DNA of 64,000 nt from Clostridia bacterium (GCA_017547285.1 JAFYQB010000117.1:101313-165312); one strand, 5' to 3'. Shown: positions 9,477 to 18,660, counted from the stretch's first letter. The notes: generated from the sequence alone by a model not told the origin. Numbers and translations: made by a program.

Positions 9477-10502
9477 ATGAAACGCTGTTTTCTGGCTGTA
9501 TGCCTGGTTCTGATGCTGGTTGTATCTTCTTCATGCGCGCAACAGGTTACCTATGAAAAACATCAGCATTACTTTTTTGGCACGTTCGACACCATTATCA
9601 CATTGATTGCTTACACCCAGAATACGGATGACTTTCAGAGCTACGCCAAGCTGACTGAGTCTGAGATGTACCGATATCATCAAATTTTTGACCAATATAA
9701 TGGTTACAACGACGTCCGCAATCTATATGCCCTGAATCAGAACGCCGCTTCCGCACCGTATGCTGTTGAACCGGAACTGCTTGCCCTTTTGAAACAGATT
9801 CAGGAATGGCAATCTCTTTACAGTACAAAGACAAATCCTGCCATGGGCAGCGTGCTGCGCCTTTGGCACAATGCCAGAACGGCGGGCGACTATATTCCAG
9901 ACACAGAGGCTCTTGCAGCCGCAGCCAAGCATATGAATTTTGATGATGTTGTGATTGATGAAACTGCTGGTACTGTCTATTACGCGGATCCTGATCTGCG
10001 AATTGATCTTGGCGCGGTGGCCAAAGGTTATGCAGCCCAGCAAGTGGCCAATCAGCTGCGCAAGGCTGGTCTGGATTCCTTTATTCTGAATGCCGGCGGC
10101 AACGTGGTTTGCGGCGATGCTCCGCGTGACGGTCGTACACAGTGGACTGTGGCCGTGGAGGATGTGGATGGCGTTACCACTCGTCTTAAGTTAGGTCTGA
10201 AGAATTTGAGCATCGTAACCAGCGGCGATTATCAGCGGTATTTTGAAGTCGATGGTAAGCGTTATCATCATCTGATTGATCCCGCCACGCTGCATCCGGC
10301 GGAATATATGCGTGCCGTCAGCATTATTCACCCCGATTCCGGCCTTGCAGATTTTCTCTCTACTGCTGCCTTCCTGCTCCCCTATGAAGAAAGTCGTGCA
10401 CTGATTGAATCTGTCTCCGATGCCGAAGCCACCTGGCTGCTTTCCGATGGCAGTGAATACTGCACAGATGGTTTTCAGAAACTGATGGATCTTGTCAAAT
10501 AG
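9477..10502 (+). CDS. apbE: ApbE, FAD:protein FMN transferase (lipoprotein)
   Basis: 341 residues from the ATG 6 nt after GAGGTG. The signal peptide has a hydrophobic core at about 5-17 and lipobox 'VSSSC', giving a lipid-anchored, extracytosolic enzyme. ApbE hallmarks: 'YFFGTFDTIITL' at the N-terminus, 'DLGAVAKGYAAQ', 'LNAGGNVVCGD', and 'HHLIDPATLHPA' for Mg/FAD binding. The family cleaves FAD and transfers FMN to a threonine in exported FMN_bind proteins. The upstream seven-domain FMN protein is the obvious substrate. The 'SIVTSGDYQRYF' segment also fits the family. Confidence 0.95.
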   Translation: MKRCFLAVCLVLMLVVSSSCAQQVTYEKHQHYFFGTFDTIITLIAYTQNTDDFQSYAKLTESEMYRYHQIFDQYNGYNDVRNLYALNQNAASAPYAVEPELLALLKQIQEWQSLYSTKTNPAMGSVLRLWHNARTAGDYIPDTEALAAAAKHMNFDDVVIDETAGTVYYADPDLRIDLGAVAKGYAAQQVANQLRKAGLDSFILNAGGNVVCGDAPRDGRTQWTVAVEDVDGVTTRLKLGLKNLSIVTSGDYQRYFEVDGKRYHHLIDPATLHPAEYMRAVSIIHPDSGLADFLSTAAFLLPYEESRALIESVSDAEATWLLSDGSEYCTDGFQKLMDLVK

Positions 10503-10505
10503 GAC

Positions 10506-10534
10506 TTGTTGTTTGGTTTCAGGCATGTTATAAT
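10506..10534 (+). promoter_or_regulatory. Promoter of mrfA-mrfB
   Basis: -35 TTGTTG (10506-10511) and -10 TATAAT (10529-10534) are 17 bp apart. The start codon lies about 55 nt downstream behind ACAGGAGG. Confidence 0.75.
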
Positions 10535-10588
10535 AGTGATAGAACAAACGTTCGCTTTTGAATTTCCTGTAACACAGGAGGCGTTTAC

Positions 10589-12859
10589 ATGAATGTAGAT
10601 CAGCTGATTGGCCGTTTGAAAACGGATCAATCCTTTATGGAATGCGTAACCGAATGGCGCACATTGCCTGCAACCGAAGGGCATTATTTACCGCTGCCTG
10701 AAAATATGGATGAGCGTCTCAAACAGGTTTTGCGTTCTCGCGGCATTCATACGCTCTATACTCATCAGGCGGAGTGCTATCAACTAGCACAGGCAAAGAA
10801 AGATTTTGTGGTGGTAACACCTACCGCCAGCGGTAAAACCTTGTGCTACAATTTGCCTGTTGTATCCACTATTCTGGAAAACGAGGATGCGAGAGCACTC
10901 TATCTGTTCCCTACTAAGGCTTTGTCTGCAGATCAGGTAAGCGGCCTTTATGAGATGATCGAAGCATTGGGTGTGAACATCAAGACCTATACCTACGACG
11001 GAGATACACAGGGTGCAGCCCGCAAGGCAATTCGTCAGGCGGGCCATATTGTGGTAACCAATCCCGATATGCTGCACGCCAACATTCTGCCCCACCACAC
11101 CAAGTGGGTCAAACTGTTTGAAAATCTTAAGTATATCGTGATCGATGAAATTCACACTTACCGAGGCGTTTTCGGCAGCCATCTGGCGAATGTACTTCGG
11201 CGGCTGCTCCGACTGTGTGCTTTTTATGGCAGCCACCCCCAATTCATCCTGTGCAGCGCAACCATTGCCAATCCTGTAGAACTGGCGCAGCAGCTGACCG
11301 GCCGCCCGATTGAAGCTGTAACCAATAACGGCGCCCCTACCGGAGAACGTCATTTCGTGTTCTACAATCCGCCTGTGGTCAATCGTCAGCTTGGCATTCG
11401 TCGTGGTGTTGTGAATGAGGTCAAGCGCATTGGCGAAAATCTGCTGCGCAATGAAATCCCCACTATTGTATTTGCCAAAAGCCGCTTGCAGGTAGAAGTC
11501 ATCACACGGCATTTTAAAGAATGTGTTCGCAACGCCTATGGTTTTACAGACCGCGTGCGCGGCTACCGCGGCGGCTATCTCCCTAGCGAACGCCGCGACA
11601 TCGAACGTGGACTTCGTGATGGTCATGTTGATATGGTTGTATCAACAAACGCCCTGGAACTGGGTATTGATATCGGTTCCCTGACCGCCTGTATCCTGTG
11701 CGGCTATCCAGGCACCATCGCCAGCACATGGCAGCAGGCTGGCCGCGCCGGTCGTCGCAAAGATACTGCTTTAACCATCATGGTCGCTTCTTCTGCCCCA
11801 TTGGATCAATATATCATTCAGAACCCGGATTACTTCTTTCAAGCTTCTCCCGAAAATGCACTGGTACAGCCCAACAATCTGTATATTCTCCTCTCCCATA
11901 TCAAATGCAGTGCGTACGAACTTCCGTTTGACGAAAACGAACAATTTGGCGATGTAACTGATACTTCGCAGTTTCTGGAATATCTGTCCGAAAACAACAT
12001 TCTGCGCCATCTCGATGGCAAGTATTACTGGATGGAAGAAGAACTGCCGTCCGGCGAAATCAGCCTGCGAAGCGCAAAAACAGAAAACTTTGTTATTATC
12101 GACATTACCAATCCTGCTCATCACCGTGTGATCGGCGAAATGGATCGTTATACTGTTCCTATGCTTTTGCACGAAAATGCTATTTACATGCACGATGCGC
12201 GCATGTATCAGGTGGAACAGCTTGATATGGACACCTGCAAAGCCTATATCAAAGCGGTGGATACCGATTACTACACCGACGCAGATTTAAACGTCAGCCT
12301 GCACATTCTGGATGATTTGGAAGAAAAACAGCTTCCGTGCGGCGCAGGCTTGACGCTTGGCGAACTTCGGGTAAGCACCATCGTGAAAATGTTCAAAAAA
12401 TTCAAACTGGACACTCACGAAACCGTGGGATTCGGCGAAGTGCGTCTCCCCCAGACCGATCTGCATACCGTTGGTATGTGGTGGACGATGCCCGACAGCA
12501 TCAGTCAGCGCTATTCCAACGATGACATACAGGGTGCACTTCTTGGCATTGCCAATCTGCTTTCCATCGTTTCGCCGCTGTACCTGATGTGTGCTCCGCG
12601 CGACATCAACGTCGTCTATCAGGTCAAGGCGCCGATTACAGACAAACCCACGATTTTCCTGTATGATGCCTATCCGGGCGGTATTGGTTTAAGTGAAAAA
12701 GCGTATCAGATGCAGGAGTTGCTGCTGGAACATGCTTTGCAGATCGCTGTGGGCTGCAGTTGCGAATTCGGCTGTCCCAGCTGTGTAGGACCGTTGATCG
12801 AAGTAGGAGAACAGGGTAAGGCCGATGCCATCGCGCTGCTGAAGGAGCTGCTGAACTGA
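10589..12859 (+). CDS. mrfA: MrfA/YprA-type DEAD-box DNA repair helicase
   Basis: 756 residues. Superfamily 2 helicase: Q-motif region near residue 58, Walker A 'TPTASGKT' (77-84), DEIH box (185-188), 'SATIANP', 'STNALELGIDIG' and 'QQAGRAGR'. The C-terminal DUF1998-type domain ends with four cysteines in 'CSCEFGCPSC' near residue 735, a likely metal site. B. subtilis MrfA (YprA) and MrfB act in an excision pathway for mitomycin C damage. The stop overlaps the next ATG by one base (TGATG), coupling it to the MrfB-like nuclease, which fixes the assignment. Confidence 0.9.
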   Translation: MNVDQLIGRLKTDQSFMECVTEWRTLPATEGHYLPLPENMDERLKQVLRSRGIHTLYTHQAECYQLAQAKKDFVVVTPTASGKTLCYNLPVVSTILENEDARALYLFPTKALSADQVSGLYEMIEALGVNIKTYTYDGDTQGAARKAIRQAGHIVVTNPDMLHANILPHHTKWVKLFENLKYIVIDEIHTYRGVFGSHLANVLRRLLRLCAFYGSHPQFILCSATIANPVELAQQLTGRPIEAVTNNGAPTGERHFVFYNPPVVNRQLGIRRGVVNEVKRIGENLLRNEIPTIVFAKSRLQVEVITRHFKECVRNAYGFTDRVRGYRGGYLPSERRDIERGLRDGHVDMVVSTNALELGIDIGSLTACILCGYPGTIASTWQQAGRAGRRKDTALTIMVASSAPLDQYIIQNPDYFFQASPENALVQPNNLYILLSHIKCSAYELPFDENEQFGDVTDTSQFLEYLSENNILRHLDGKYYWMEEELPSGEISLRSAKTENFVIIDITNPAHHRVIGEMDRYTVPMLLHENAIYMHDARMYQVEQLDMDTCKAYIKAVDTDYYTDADLNVSLHILDDLEEKQLPCGAGLTLGELRVSTIVKMFKKFKLDTHETVGFGEVRLPQTDLHTVGMWWTMPDSISQRYSNDDIQGALLGIANLLSIVSPLYLMCAPRDINVVYQVKAPITDKPTIFLYDAYPGGIGLSEKAYQMQELLLEHALQIAVGCSCEFGCPSCVGPLIEVGEQGKADAIALLKELLN

Positions 12860-14019
12860 TGGCCAATTTGCTTAACAAATTACGCATGCTGGATGCAGCA
12901 CCTAAAAAAACCCCTTCAAAACCCGTCGATACAAAGAAAGACTTCGCGTGTTACCGCAGCCAGTCTTTATTTCCCCTGTCGCTTTTCACGAACCATTGTC
13001 ATGCCCGTCAGGACATTCTGCAAGCTATTTTTGGTTGTCCATTTCCCGCTGAAGTTCACCCGGAGGATATCTTGTTTCTTGATACAGAAACAACAGGACT
13101 GTCAGGCGGAGCCGGAACCATTGCTTTCCAGATTGGCGCAGGGTACTTTACCGCTTCCGGATTTGTTGTGGAGCAATTCCTGATCCATGATTACCCTGAA
13201 GAAGCGGAAATGCTGCGTCTGGTAGACGGATTGATGCAGCGCTTCCCCATCCTTTGTACATTTAACGGGCGTACGTTTGATATTCCGCTGCTTAAGTCGC
13301 GTTTTCAGATGAACCGCATAAGCAACGCGCACATTCCGAATATACACGCGGATGTGCTTTACCCTGCACGACGGATTTGGAAGCTTCGTCTGAAAAACTG
13401 CCGTCTGAGCAATTTGGAGGAACAGCTGCTCCACGTGCAGCGCGATGATGATCTGCCAGGTGCTTTGGTGCCTCAGACCTATTTCCAATATCTGAAAGAC
13501 GGAAACTTTGATCCACTGCTGAAAATACTTGAACACAACAAACAAGATATTGTAAGCCTGGCACAGTTGTTTTACTTCATGTGCAGACAAGTCGATAAAC
13601 CTGAAGAAATAGAAGCAGCAGAAGACCTGTTTTCTCTGGCTCGTTCCATGGAAAAAACCGGCGAAAAGAGCAAAGCCATGAAATGTTACCATTTAAGCGC
13701 CGCCAGCGGAATGGCTGCTGAAGCCTGTCTGGCCATGGCTCGAATAGAAAAACGAGAAGGAAACTGCGATGCAGCTGTAAAACTGTACCAATCCATGCTG
13801 CTTCAGGACAAAAAATCTGTTGCGGCTTGCGAAGGACTTGCAAAACTGTATGAACACCAGTTAAAAGATTTGCCCAAGGCTGTCAGTTATACAAGGCAGG
13901 CGCTGCTTTTGCTTTCTGAACCTGCACTTTTTAAGAATGAGACTGTACAAGAACAGCAAAAAGCGTTACAATATCGTTATGCGCGTTTGAGGCGCAAACT
14001 TTCCAAACAGACAACATAA
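12859..14019 (+). CDS. mrfB: MrfB/YprB-type DEDD exonuclease with TPR tail
   Basis: 386 residues. An RNase H-like DEDD exonuclease fold has D75 and E77 in 'LFLDTETTGLSGGAGT', D141 in 'FNGRTFDIPLL' and D230 in 'EHNKQDIVSLAQL'. From about residue 250 the protein turns into TPR-like helices ('AEDLFSLARSMEKTGEKSKAMKCYH' region). MrfB is the metal-dependent 3'-5' exonuclease partner of MrfA in B. subtilis. The gene overlaps mrfA by 1 nt, and a TPR protein follows 14 nt later. Confidence 0.88.
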   Translation: MANLLNKLRMLDAAPKKTPSKPVDTKKDFACYRSQSLFPLSLFTNHCHARQDILQAIFGCPFPAEVHPEDILFLDTETTGLSGGAGTIAFQIGAGYFTASGFVVEQFLIHDYPEEAEMLRLVDGLMQRFPILCTFNGRTFDIPLLKSRFQMNRISNAHIPNIHADVLYPARRIWKLRLKNCRLSNLEEQLLHVQRDDDLPGALVPQTYFQYLKDGNFDPLLKILEHNKQDIVSLAQLFYFMCRQVDKPEEIEAAEDLFSLARSMEKTGEKSKAMKCYHLSAASGMAAEACLAMARIEKREGNCDAAVKLYQSMLLQDKKSVAACEGLAKLYEHQLKDLPKAVSYTRQALLLLSEPALFKNETVQEQQKALQYRYARLRRKLSKQTT

Positions 14020-14033
14020 GGGAGGTTCCCAGA

Positions 14034-14720
14034 ATGGGCTTGTTTACAACTTTGAAAGCGCGCAAAGCGTCTCTGCTGATCAACAAGGGCGATTCAGAAG
14101 GCGCCATGAAACTTTATGCCGAAGCTGAAAAAGAAGGCTTGAAGGAAATGAACGCTCTTCTTGCCTACTCTGTTTTGCTGATTCGCGCAGGTAAATTTCA
14201 GGAAGCCCGTGAATTGCTCGTAAAAATTCAAAAATATCCCATGACTGAAGAACACCGTCGTCAGTTGATGGTCAATTATGCCTCTGTCGCCTATAAACTG
14301 GGCAATCTTGAAAAAGGCATCGAACTTTTGGAGCGTATGCATCAGAAGGCCCCCAGTGGTATGGTCTATCAAACGCTTGGTTATCTGTATGTAGAAGCGG
14401 GCGATTATGAAAAAGCCGTCGCTTTCAACAAGGAAGCCTATGAGTATGATGACGAGGACGCTATCACGTTGGATAACCTTGGCCAAGCCTACTATCGTTT
14501 GGGAAACGACAAAGCGACAGCCAAAGAGTATTTCGAAAAAGCGTTGGAAACCAAACCCGGCCAGATCGACACGCTTTATTTCCTTGCCCAGTACGATATT
14601 GAAGCCGGAGACAAGGAGGCTGCCAGAAGCAAGCTGCAAAAAGCCATGGAAGGCCGTTTCTCTCCCCTGAATTATGCCACCCGCGAGAAAGTTCAGCAGG
14701 CGCTTGATTCCCTGTCCTAA
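14034..14720 (+). CDS. TPR-repeat protein
   Basis: 228 residues, almost wholly helical repeats. TPR signatures ('GAMKLYAEAEKEG', 'YQTLGYLYVEAGDYEKAVAFNKEAYEYD', 'ITLDNLGQAYYRLGND') give about five repeats between residues 10 and 210. There is no signal peptide or catalytic motif, so it probably mediates protein contacts in the cytoplasm. It sits 14 nt downstream of mrfB with a GGGAGG site, and a terminator follows, so it is third in the mrfA-mrfB transcript. Whether it acts with that repair pair is unknown. Confidence 0.8.
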   Translation: MGLFTTLKARKASLLINKGDSEGAMKLYAEAEKEGLKEMNALLAYSVLLIRAGKFQEARELLVKIQKYPMTEEHRRQLMVNYASVAYKLGNLEKGIELLERMHQKAPSGMVYQTLGYLYVEAGDYEKAVAFNKEAYEYDDEDAITLDNLGQAYYRLGNDKATAKEYFEKALETKPGQIDTLYFLAQYDIEAGDKEAARSKLQKAMEGRFSPLNYATREKVQQALDSLS

Positions 14721-14728
14721 ATCAGCCG

Positions 14729-14759
14729 ACCGCTTTGCATCAATTGCAAAGCGGTTTTT
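14729..14759 (+). terminator. Terminator of mrfA-mrfB-TPR unit
   Basis: An 11-bp perfect stem ACCGCTTTGCA / TGCAAAGCGGT with a 5-nt loop, then TTTTT. Confidence 0.93.
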
Positions 14760-14812
14760 GTATCTCATCGAAATAAACAATCAGCAAATATGAATTTTTT
14801 GTTTCAAAAGGC

Positions 14813-14841
14813 TTGATTTTTTTCATAATTCATTTTACAAT
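14813..14841 (+). promoter_or_regulatory. Promoter of the two-component system operon
   Basis: -35 TTGATT (14813-14818) and -10 TACAAT (14836-14841) are 17 bp apart in an AT-rich gap. Confidence 0.65.
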
Positions 14842-14909
14842 GTAAATATCTTAATATTCTGATGCAGTCATTTTCTGATTGTATCATTGTACAGGAAAGG
14901 AAGAAGCCG

Positions 14910-15602
14910 ATGGCAAAGCGGATTCTTTTGGTCGATGACGAGCCCTTGATCATCAAAGGCTTGAAATACACGCTGGAACAGGAAGGTTTTGAAACCGATT
15001 CTGCCGCCGATGGCGAAGAAGCGCTAAATAAGTTCTTCTCTGATCATTTCGATTTTATTCTGCTGGATGTGATGCTTCCGAAAGTAGACGGCATCACTGT
15101 TTGTCAGCGCATTCGTGAGCACAGCAATGTTCCGATTATTATGCTGACTGCCAAAGGCGAACAGATCGATAAAATTCTGGGTCTGGAATACGGCGCAGAT
15201 GACTATATGACCAAGCCTTTTAATATTTTGGAGGTAAAGGCGCGCATTAAGACCATTATGCGCCGCGCTTCCGGCAATGTGCAGAGCGAACCCCGCAAGG
15301 TGGTTAAGGTGCACGATATGGAGATTAACGCGATTAATCGCTCCGTTTCTCTTGGAGGAACAGATATCCGACTGACCGCTAAGGAATTTGATCTGCTGCA
15401 GGTGTTTGTAAACAACCGCGGCAAAGTGTTCAGCCGTGAAGCGTTGCTTGAAACCGTTTGGAAATACGACTATACAGGCGACGCTCGTACTGTTGATGTT
15501 CATATTCGCCGTCTGCGCGAAAAAATCGAACGTAATCCTGCTCAGCCTGAGTTTATCTTCACCAAGTGGGGAGTGGGCTACTATTTTACCGACAAAGACT
15601 AA
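14910..15602 (+). CDS. OmpR/PhoB-family response regulator
   Basis: 230 residues from the ATG preceded by GGAAAGGAAG; the in-frame start at 14862 lacks a site. The receiver domain has acidic pocket D9/D10, phospho-acceptor D53 in 'FILLDVMLPKVDG', a 'MLTAKG' switch and K in 'YMTKPF'. The C-terminal OmpR-type winged helix ('LTAKEFDLLQVFVNNRGKV', 'TVDVHIRRLREKIE') is intact to the end. It is followed directly by a sensor kinase and a GerMN lipoprotein. Resemblance is to PhoP/WalR/MtrA-type regulators; the regulon is unknown. Confidence 0.93.
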   Translation: MAKRILLVDDEPLIIKGLKYTLEQEGFETDSAADGEEALNKFFSDHFDFILLDVMLPKVDGITVCQRIREHSNVPIIMLTAKGEQIDKILGLEYGADDYMTKPFNILEVKARIKTIMRRASGNVQSEPRKVVKVHDMEINAINRSVSLGGTDIRLTAKEFDLLQVFVNNRGKVFSREALLETVWKYDYTGDARTVDVHIRRLREKIERNPAQPEFIFTKWGVGYYFTDKD

Positions 15603-17070
15603 TACCTTTTTTTCTTCCATCCGGTGGAAGATCATACTCGCCTTCCTGCTTGTTTTGGGGGTCAGCTACTATGCTGTAGCGACCTCTTTGATCGGGCTGG
15701 TAGGCGATTATTTGTTCGACGACCGCATGCGTCAGGATCGGGCGAACACCAACAAGCTGGCTCAGGAGCTGGTTCCCCTCTATCAGGATGCCCGATTTGA
15801 ACTTTTGCAGAAGGAACTCGTTTCCTCCAGCGCTGATCTCGGCGGACGCCTGATGGTGCTGGATCAATACGGAAAAGTACAGGCAGATAGTTTGAACCAA
15901 CTGAACGGCTCAAGACTGCCTGTATCCGAAGCCCTGAACGTTCTGGTATTCGGAGAACAGAATGCTTACGGTGTACATACAACATCCAAAGAAGATCAGG
16001 AGGCTGAAAAATTCAACCTCCTTCGTTTGTTGCAGCCGTTTGACGGTAATGCCGAATGGAGCGCTTACTGTGCTTCTGCCATGGTTTCCAACGGCAGCTC
16101 CATAGGTGTGCTCCTCTACGCCTCCCCTATTCAGGATATGATGCAGCGCGTATTTCAGCTGCAGGATCGCATGATTCTGTATTTCATGATCGCCGCTCTG
16201 GTTGCCATGATTATTGCGCTTGTCTTTTCACGTGTTCTTACACGACCAATCGTATCCCTCACTCGAAGCATCCAGCGTATGGGCCGCGGTGATTTTTCCA
16301 CTCGCGTTCCCGTCACAGGAAGCGGTGAACTTCGCCGTTTGTCAGAAACCTTTAACACCATGTCAGAAAAGCTGGAAATGCTGGACCAAAGCCGCAACCA
16401 GTTTGTTTCCAATGCCAGTCATGAGCTCAAAACGCCTCTCGCTACCATGAAAATTCTGTTGGAAAGCATTATTTACCAGCCGGATATGGATAGCGGCATG
16501 AGAACCGAATTCCTTACTGACATTAACAAGGAAATCGACCGTTTGAACATGGTCATTGGCGATCTGCTTACGCTCGTCAGCATGGATTCTAAAACCATGC
16601 GTCTGAATCGAACAACCTTTAGTCTTTCCCAGCTTGTAACAGATACAGCTAGTCGTTTGAAGCTTGTTCTTGAAAAGCGCAATCAGGAATTGAAGCTCAA
16701 TTTGAGCGATCGATGCGAAATGTATGCCGACAGCGCAAAGCTAACTCAAGTTATTTATAATTTGATGGAAAATGCCAGCAAATATACCCAGGAAGGCGGC
16801 TGTATCCGGGTTCGTTTGATCCGTTCAGGACGGGATGCCATATTAACCGTAAGCGACAACGGTCCCGGCATTCCGAAAGAAGACCAGGCTCATATTTTCG
16901 ACCGTTTCTACCGGGTCGATAAAGCGCGAAGCCGCGAAACAGGCGGTACCGGACTTGGACTAAGCATTGTGCATCAAATGGTACTGATGCACGGCGGTAC
17001 GGTTTCCGTCGAAAGCGAAGAAGGCAGTGGCACAACCTTTACGGTCGAGCTGCCGATCCATCAGGGATAA
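15583..17070 (+). CDS. Membrane sensor histidine kinase (HAMP-HisKA-HATPase); start uncertain
   Basis: The first membrane helix is encoded right after the regulator's stop ('WKIILAFLLVLGVSYY'). An extracytoplasmic sensor region of about 150 residues is followed by a second helix ('LYFMIAALVAMIIALVFS'), HAMP, HisKA 'SNASHELKTPLATM' and HATPase boxes 'NLMENASKYT', 'DNGPGIP' and 'GGTGLGLSI'. No ATG, GTG or TTG with a ribosome site lies just before helix 1. In-frame alternatives are GTG 15436 and ATG 15496, both deep inside the regulator and without a site, and TTG 15655, which cuts the helix. I chose ATT 15583 because GGGGAG lies 9 nt upstream and it keeps the helix; this is an inference. A base error in this stretch is also possible. 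Confidence 0.75.
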   Translation: MLPTKTNTFFSSIRWKIILAFLLVLGVSYYAVATSLIGLVGDYLFDDRMRQDRANTNKLAQELVPLYQDARFELLQKELVSSSADLGGRLMVLDQYGKVQADSLNQLNGSRLPVSEALNVLVFGEQNAYGVHTTSKEDQEAEKFNLLRLLQPFDGNAEWSAYCASAMVSNGSSIGVLLYASPIQDMMQRVFQLQDRMILYFMIAALVAMIIALVFSRVLTRPIVSLTRSIQRMGRGDFSTRVPVTGSGELRRLSETFNTMSEKLEMLDQSRNQFVSNASHELKTPLATMKILLESIIYQPDMDSGMRTEFLTDINKEIDRLNMVIGDLLTLVSMDSKTMRLNRTTFSLSQLVTDTASRLKLVLEKRNQELKLNLSDRCEMYADSAKLTQVIYNLMENASKYTQEGGCIRVRLIRSGRDAILTVSDNGPGIPKEDQAHIFDRFYRVDKARSRETGGTGLGLSIVHQMVLMHGGTVSVESEEGSGTTFTVELPIHQG

Positions 17071-17102
17071 CCAGCCGTTTTCCCTCAAAGGAGTTAGATA
17101 CA

Positions 17103-18641
17103 ATGTATACCAGACGACTGTTTCTTTTGCTGATCAGTCTTTTGTTTCTGCTGACCGGCTGTGCCGGCACCGGGTTACCCATAACCGATGTTTCGCCGGA
17201 TGTAACCCTTCCTCCGGCCGAGGTAACCTACCTTGCCCCCATCGGCGATGCTGCGCTTGAATACAAGGATACTGCGACGCTCTATCTGCCAAGCCATGAC
17301 GGCATCGGCCTTGCGGATATCGAAACAGACATTTCTTTTTCTCTGGTTCGTCCCGCTGCCGAAACGGTTATGCGCTCTCTGATTTCCCAGACTGGCAGCA
17401 GAGAATACACTTCGCTTGGAGGAGAGGTTCGCCTCTCTTTGTACGGCGCAAATCCTGTAGAAATCAGCCGCAATGTAGCAACCGTCAATTTAAGCGCTTC
17501 TGCTTTGCAGCTTGACCGGCAGCGTCTGTACATCGCATGTCAGGCGATTGCCAACACCCTTACCGCCATTGACGGCATTGATTATGTCAATGTGCTTGTA
17601 GTGGACAAGCCGGTTGGCCTGGACATCGCAAACACCCTTCCCATGGGCGCTCTGAAAGCCAATAGTTCCAGAGATTTATCCTCCGTATACGAGCAGTTGC
17701 TTGCAAAGCGCGTGCCCGCAGGCAGTCAGGCAGCCGTTCCCCTGTCCGCCTATGTTGCGCTCTACTTTCCCCTGCAAAACAGCGACGGCCTGGTTTGCGA
17801 AGCAAGACCTATCAGTTTTGAAAATCAGCAATTGCCTGAAATGGTTACGGCTATTCTGCGCGCACTTGCAGCCGGGCCGTCAGATTCGCAGATCCGTTCT
17901 CCGCAGCTCCCTCTGCTGGCTGATCTGCTCACAACGACGCCTGTTCTTCAGGATAATCCGTCTTCGGGCAGTCAGATCATCGCGCTTGATTTTGCACACA
18001 ACCTGGACGACATGCTGGATGCCTATGGCATCACCCGCAGCCAGTGCACAGCCTCCCTGTGTTATACGCTTTCCAGTTTCTTTCCCAATGTAAGCGGCAT
18101 TTCCCTATCCATCAACGGAACGCCTGTTGATGCCCTGTATTTAACGGAAGAAGATGCTTCCGGAGAGGAATCAGATGTTTTCCTTCGCGCCGCTTTTTCA
18201 GGTCTGATTTACGACTACTGTACGCTGTATTTTGCAGACCCGGAAACGCAGAAACTGGCTCCCTCCAGCAGAGCAATCGCCTATTACCAGCGCACCAATC
18301 CACGCGTTTTGCTGTGCGAGCTGGCCAAAGGCCCGCAGGCAGGAGACAGCCACCCCGATCTGCTGCCGGTTATGGACGAAAAATCCATTACCGATACGAC
18401 TCTGCTTGGGTTTGCCCTGTCAGATCACACGCTACTTGTGAACTTCGCACCGTCTTTTTCGGATCTTGGAAAAGGAATCTCTCCGCAGCAGGAACGCCTG
18501 CTTGCTTATGCGCTTGTTAACTCGCTTTGTATGGATGAACGGGTGCGCAGCATTTGTTTCTTCCAGTCTGGTACACAGTTTGACGGCTTTACGGATGAAA
18601 TCTACTGGCGCGGATTGTTTAATCCTTTGGTTTTGGAATAG
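17103..18641 (+). CDS. GerMN-domain lipoprotein
   Basis: 512 residues. The signal peptide 'LLLISLLFLLTGC' has a clear lipobox, so it is anchored to the outer face of the membrane. Three GerMN/sporulation-type modules are visible at about 70-190, 230-345 and 375-505 ('VATVNLSASAL', 'IIALDFAHNLDDM', 'TLLVNFAPSFSDL', each following an 'LL..P......P' segment). A regulator-kinase-GerMN lipoprotein order matches actinobacterial mtrA-mtrB-lpqB, where the lipoprotein modulates the kinase. By analogy it may be an accessory sensor for the kinase 33 nt upstream. An AAAGGAG site precedes the ATG. Its exact ligand is unknown. Confidence 0.85.
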   Translation: MYTRRLFLLLISLLFLLTGCAGTGLPITDVSPDVTLPPAEVTYLAPIGDAALEYKDTATLYLPSHDGIGLADIETDISFSLVRPAAETVMRSLISQTGSREYTSLGGEVRLSLYGANPVEISRNVATVNLSASALQLDRQRLYIACQAIANTLTAIDGIDYVNVLVVDKPVGLDIANTLPMGALKANSSRDLSSVYEQLLAKRVPAGSQAAVPLSAYVALYFPLQNSDGLVCEARPISFENQQLPEMVTAILRALAAGPSDSQIRSPQLPLLADLLTTTPVLQDNPSSGSQIIALDFAHNLDDMLDAYGITRSQCTASLCYTLSSFFPNVSGISLSINGTPVDALYLTEEDASGEESDVFLRAAFSGLIYDYCTLYFADPETQKLAPSSRAIAYYQRTNPRVLLCELAKGPQAGDSHPDLLPVMDEKSITDTTLLGFALSDHTLLVNFAPSFSDLGKGISPQQERLLAYALVNSLCMDERVRSICFFQSGTQFDGFTDEIYWRGLFNPLVLE

Positions 18642-18660
18642 TTTCTGTTTTCTCTGACGA

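Noticed and set aside
15436..15582. Upstream GTG (15436) or ATG (15496) as start of the sensor kinase
   Set aside because: They would overlap the regulator gene by 167 or 107 nt without a ribosome site, adding residues unlike kinase N-termini.
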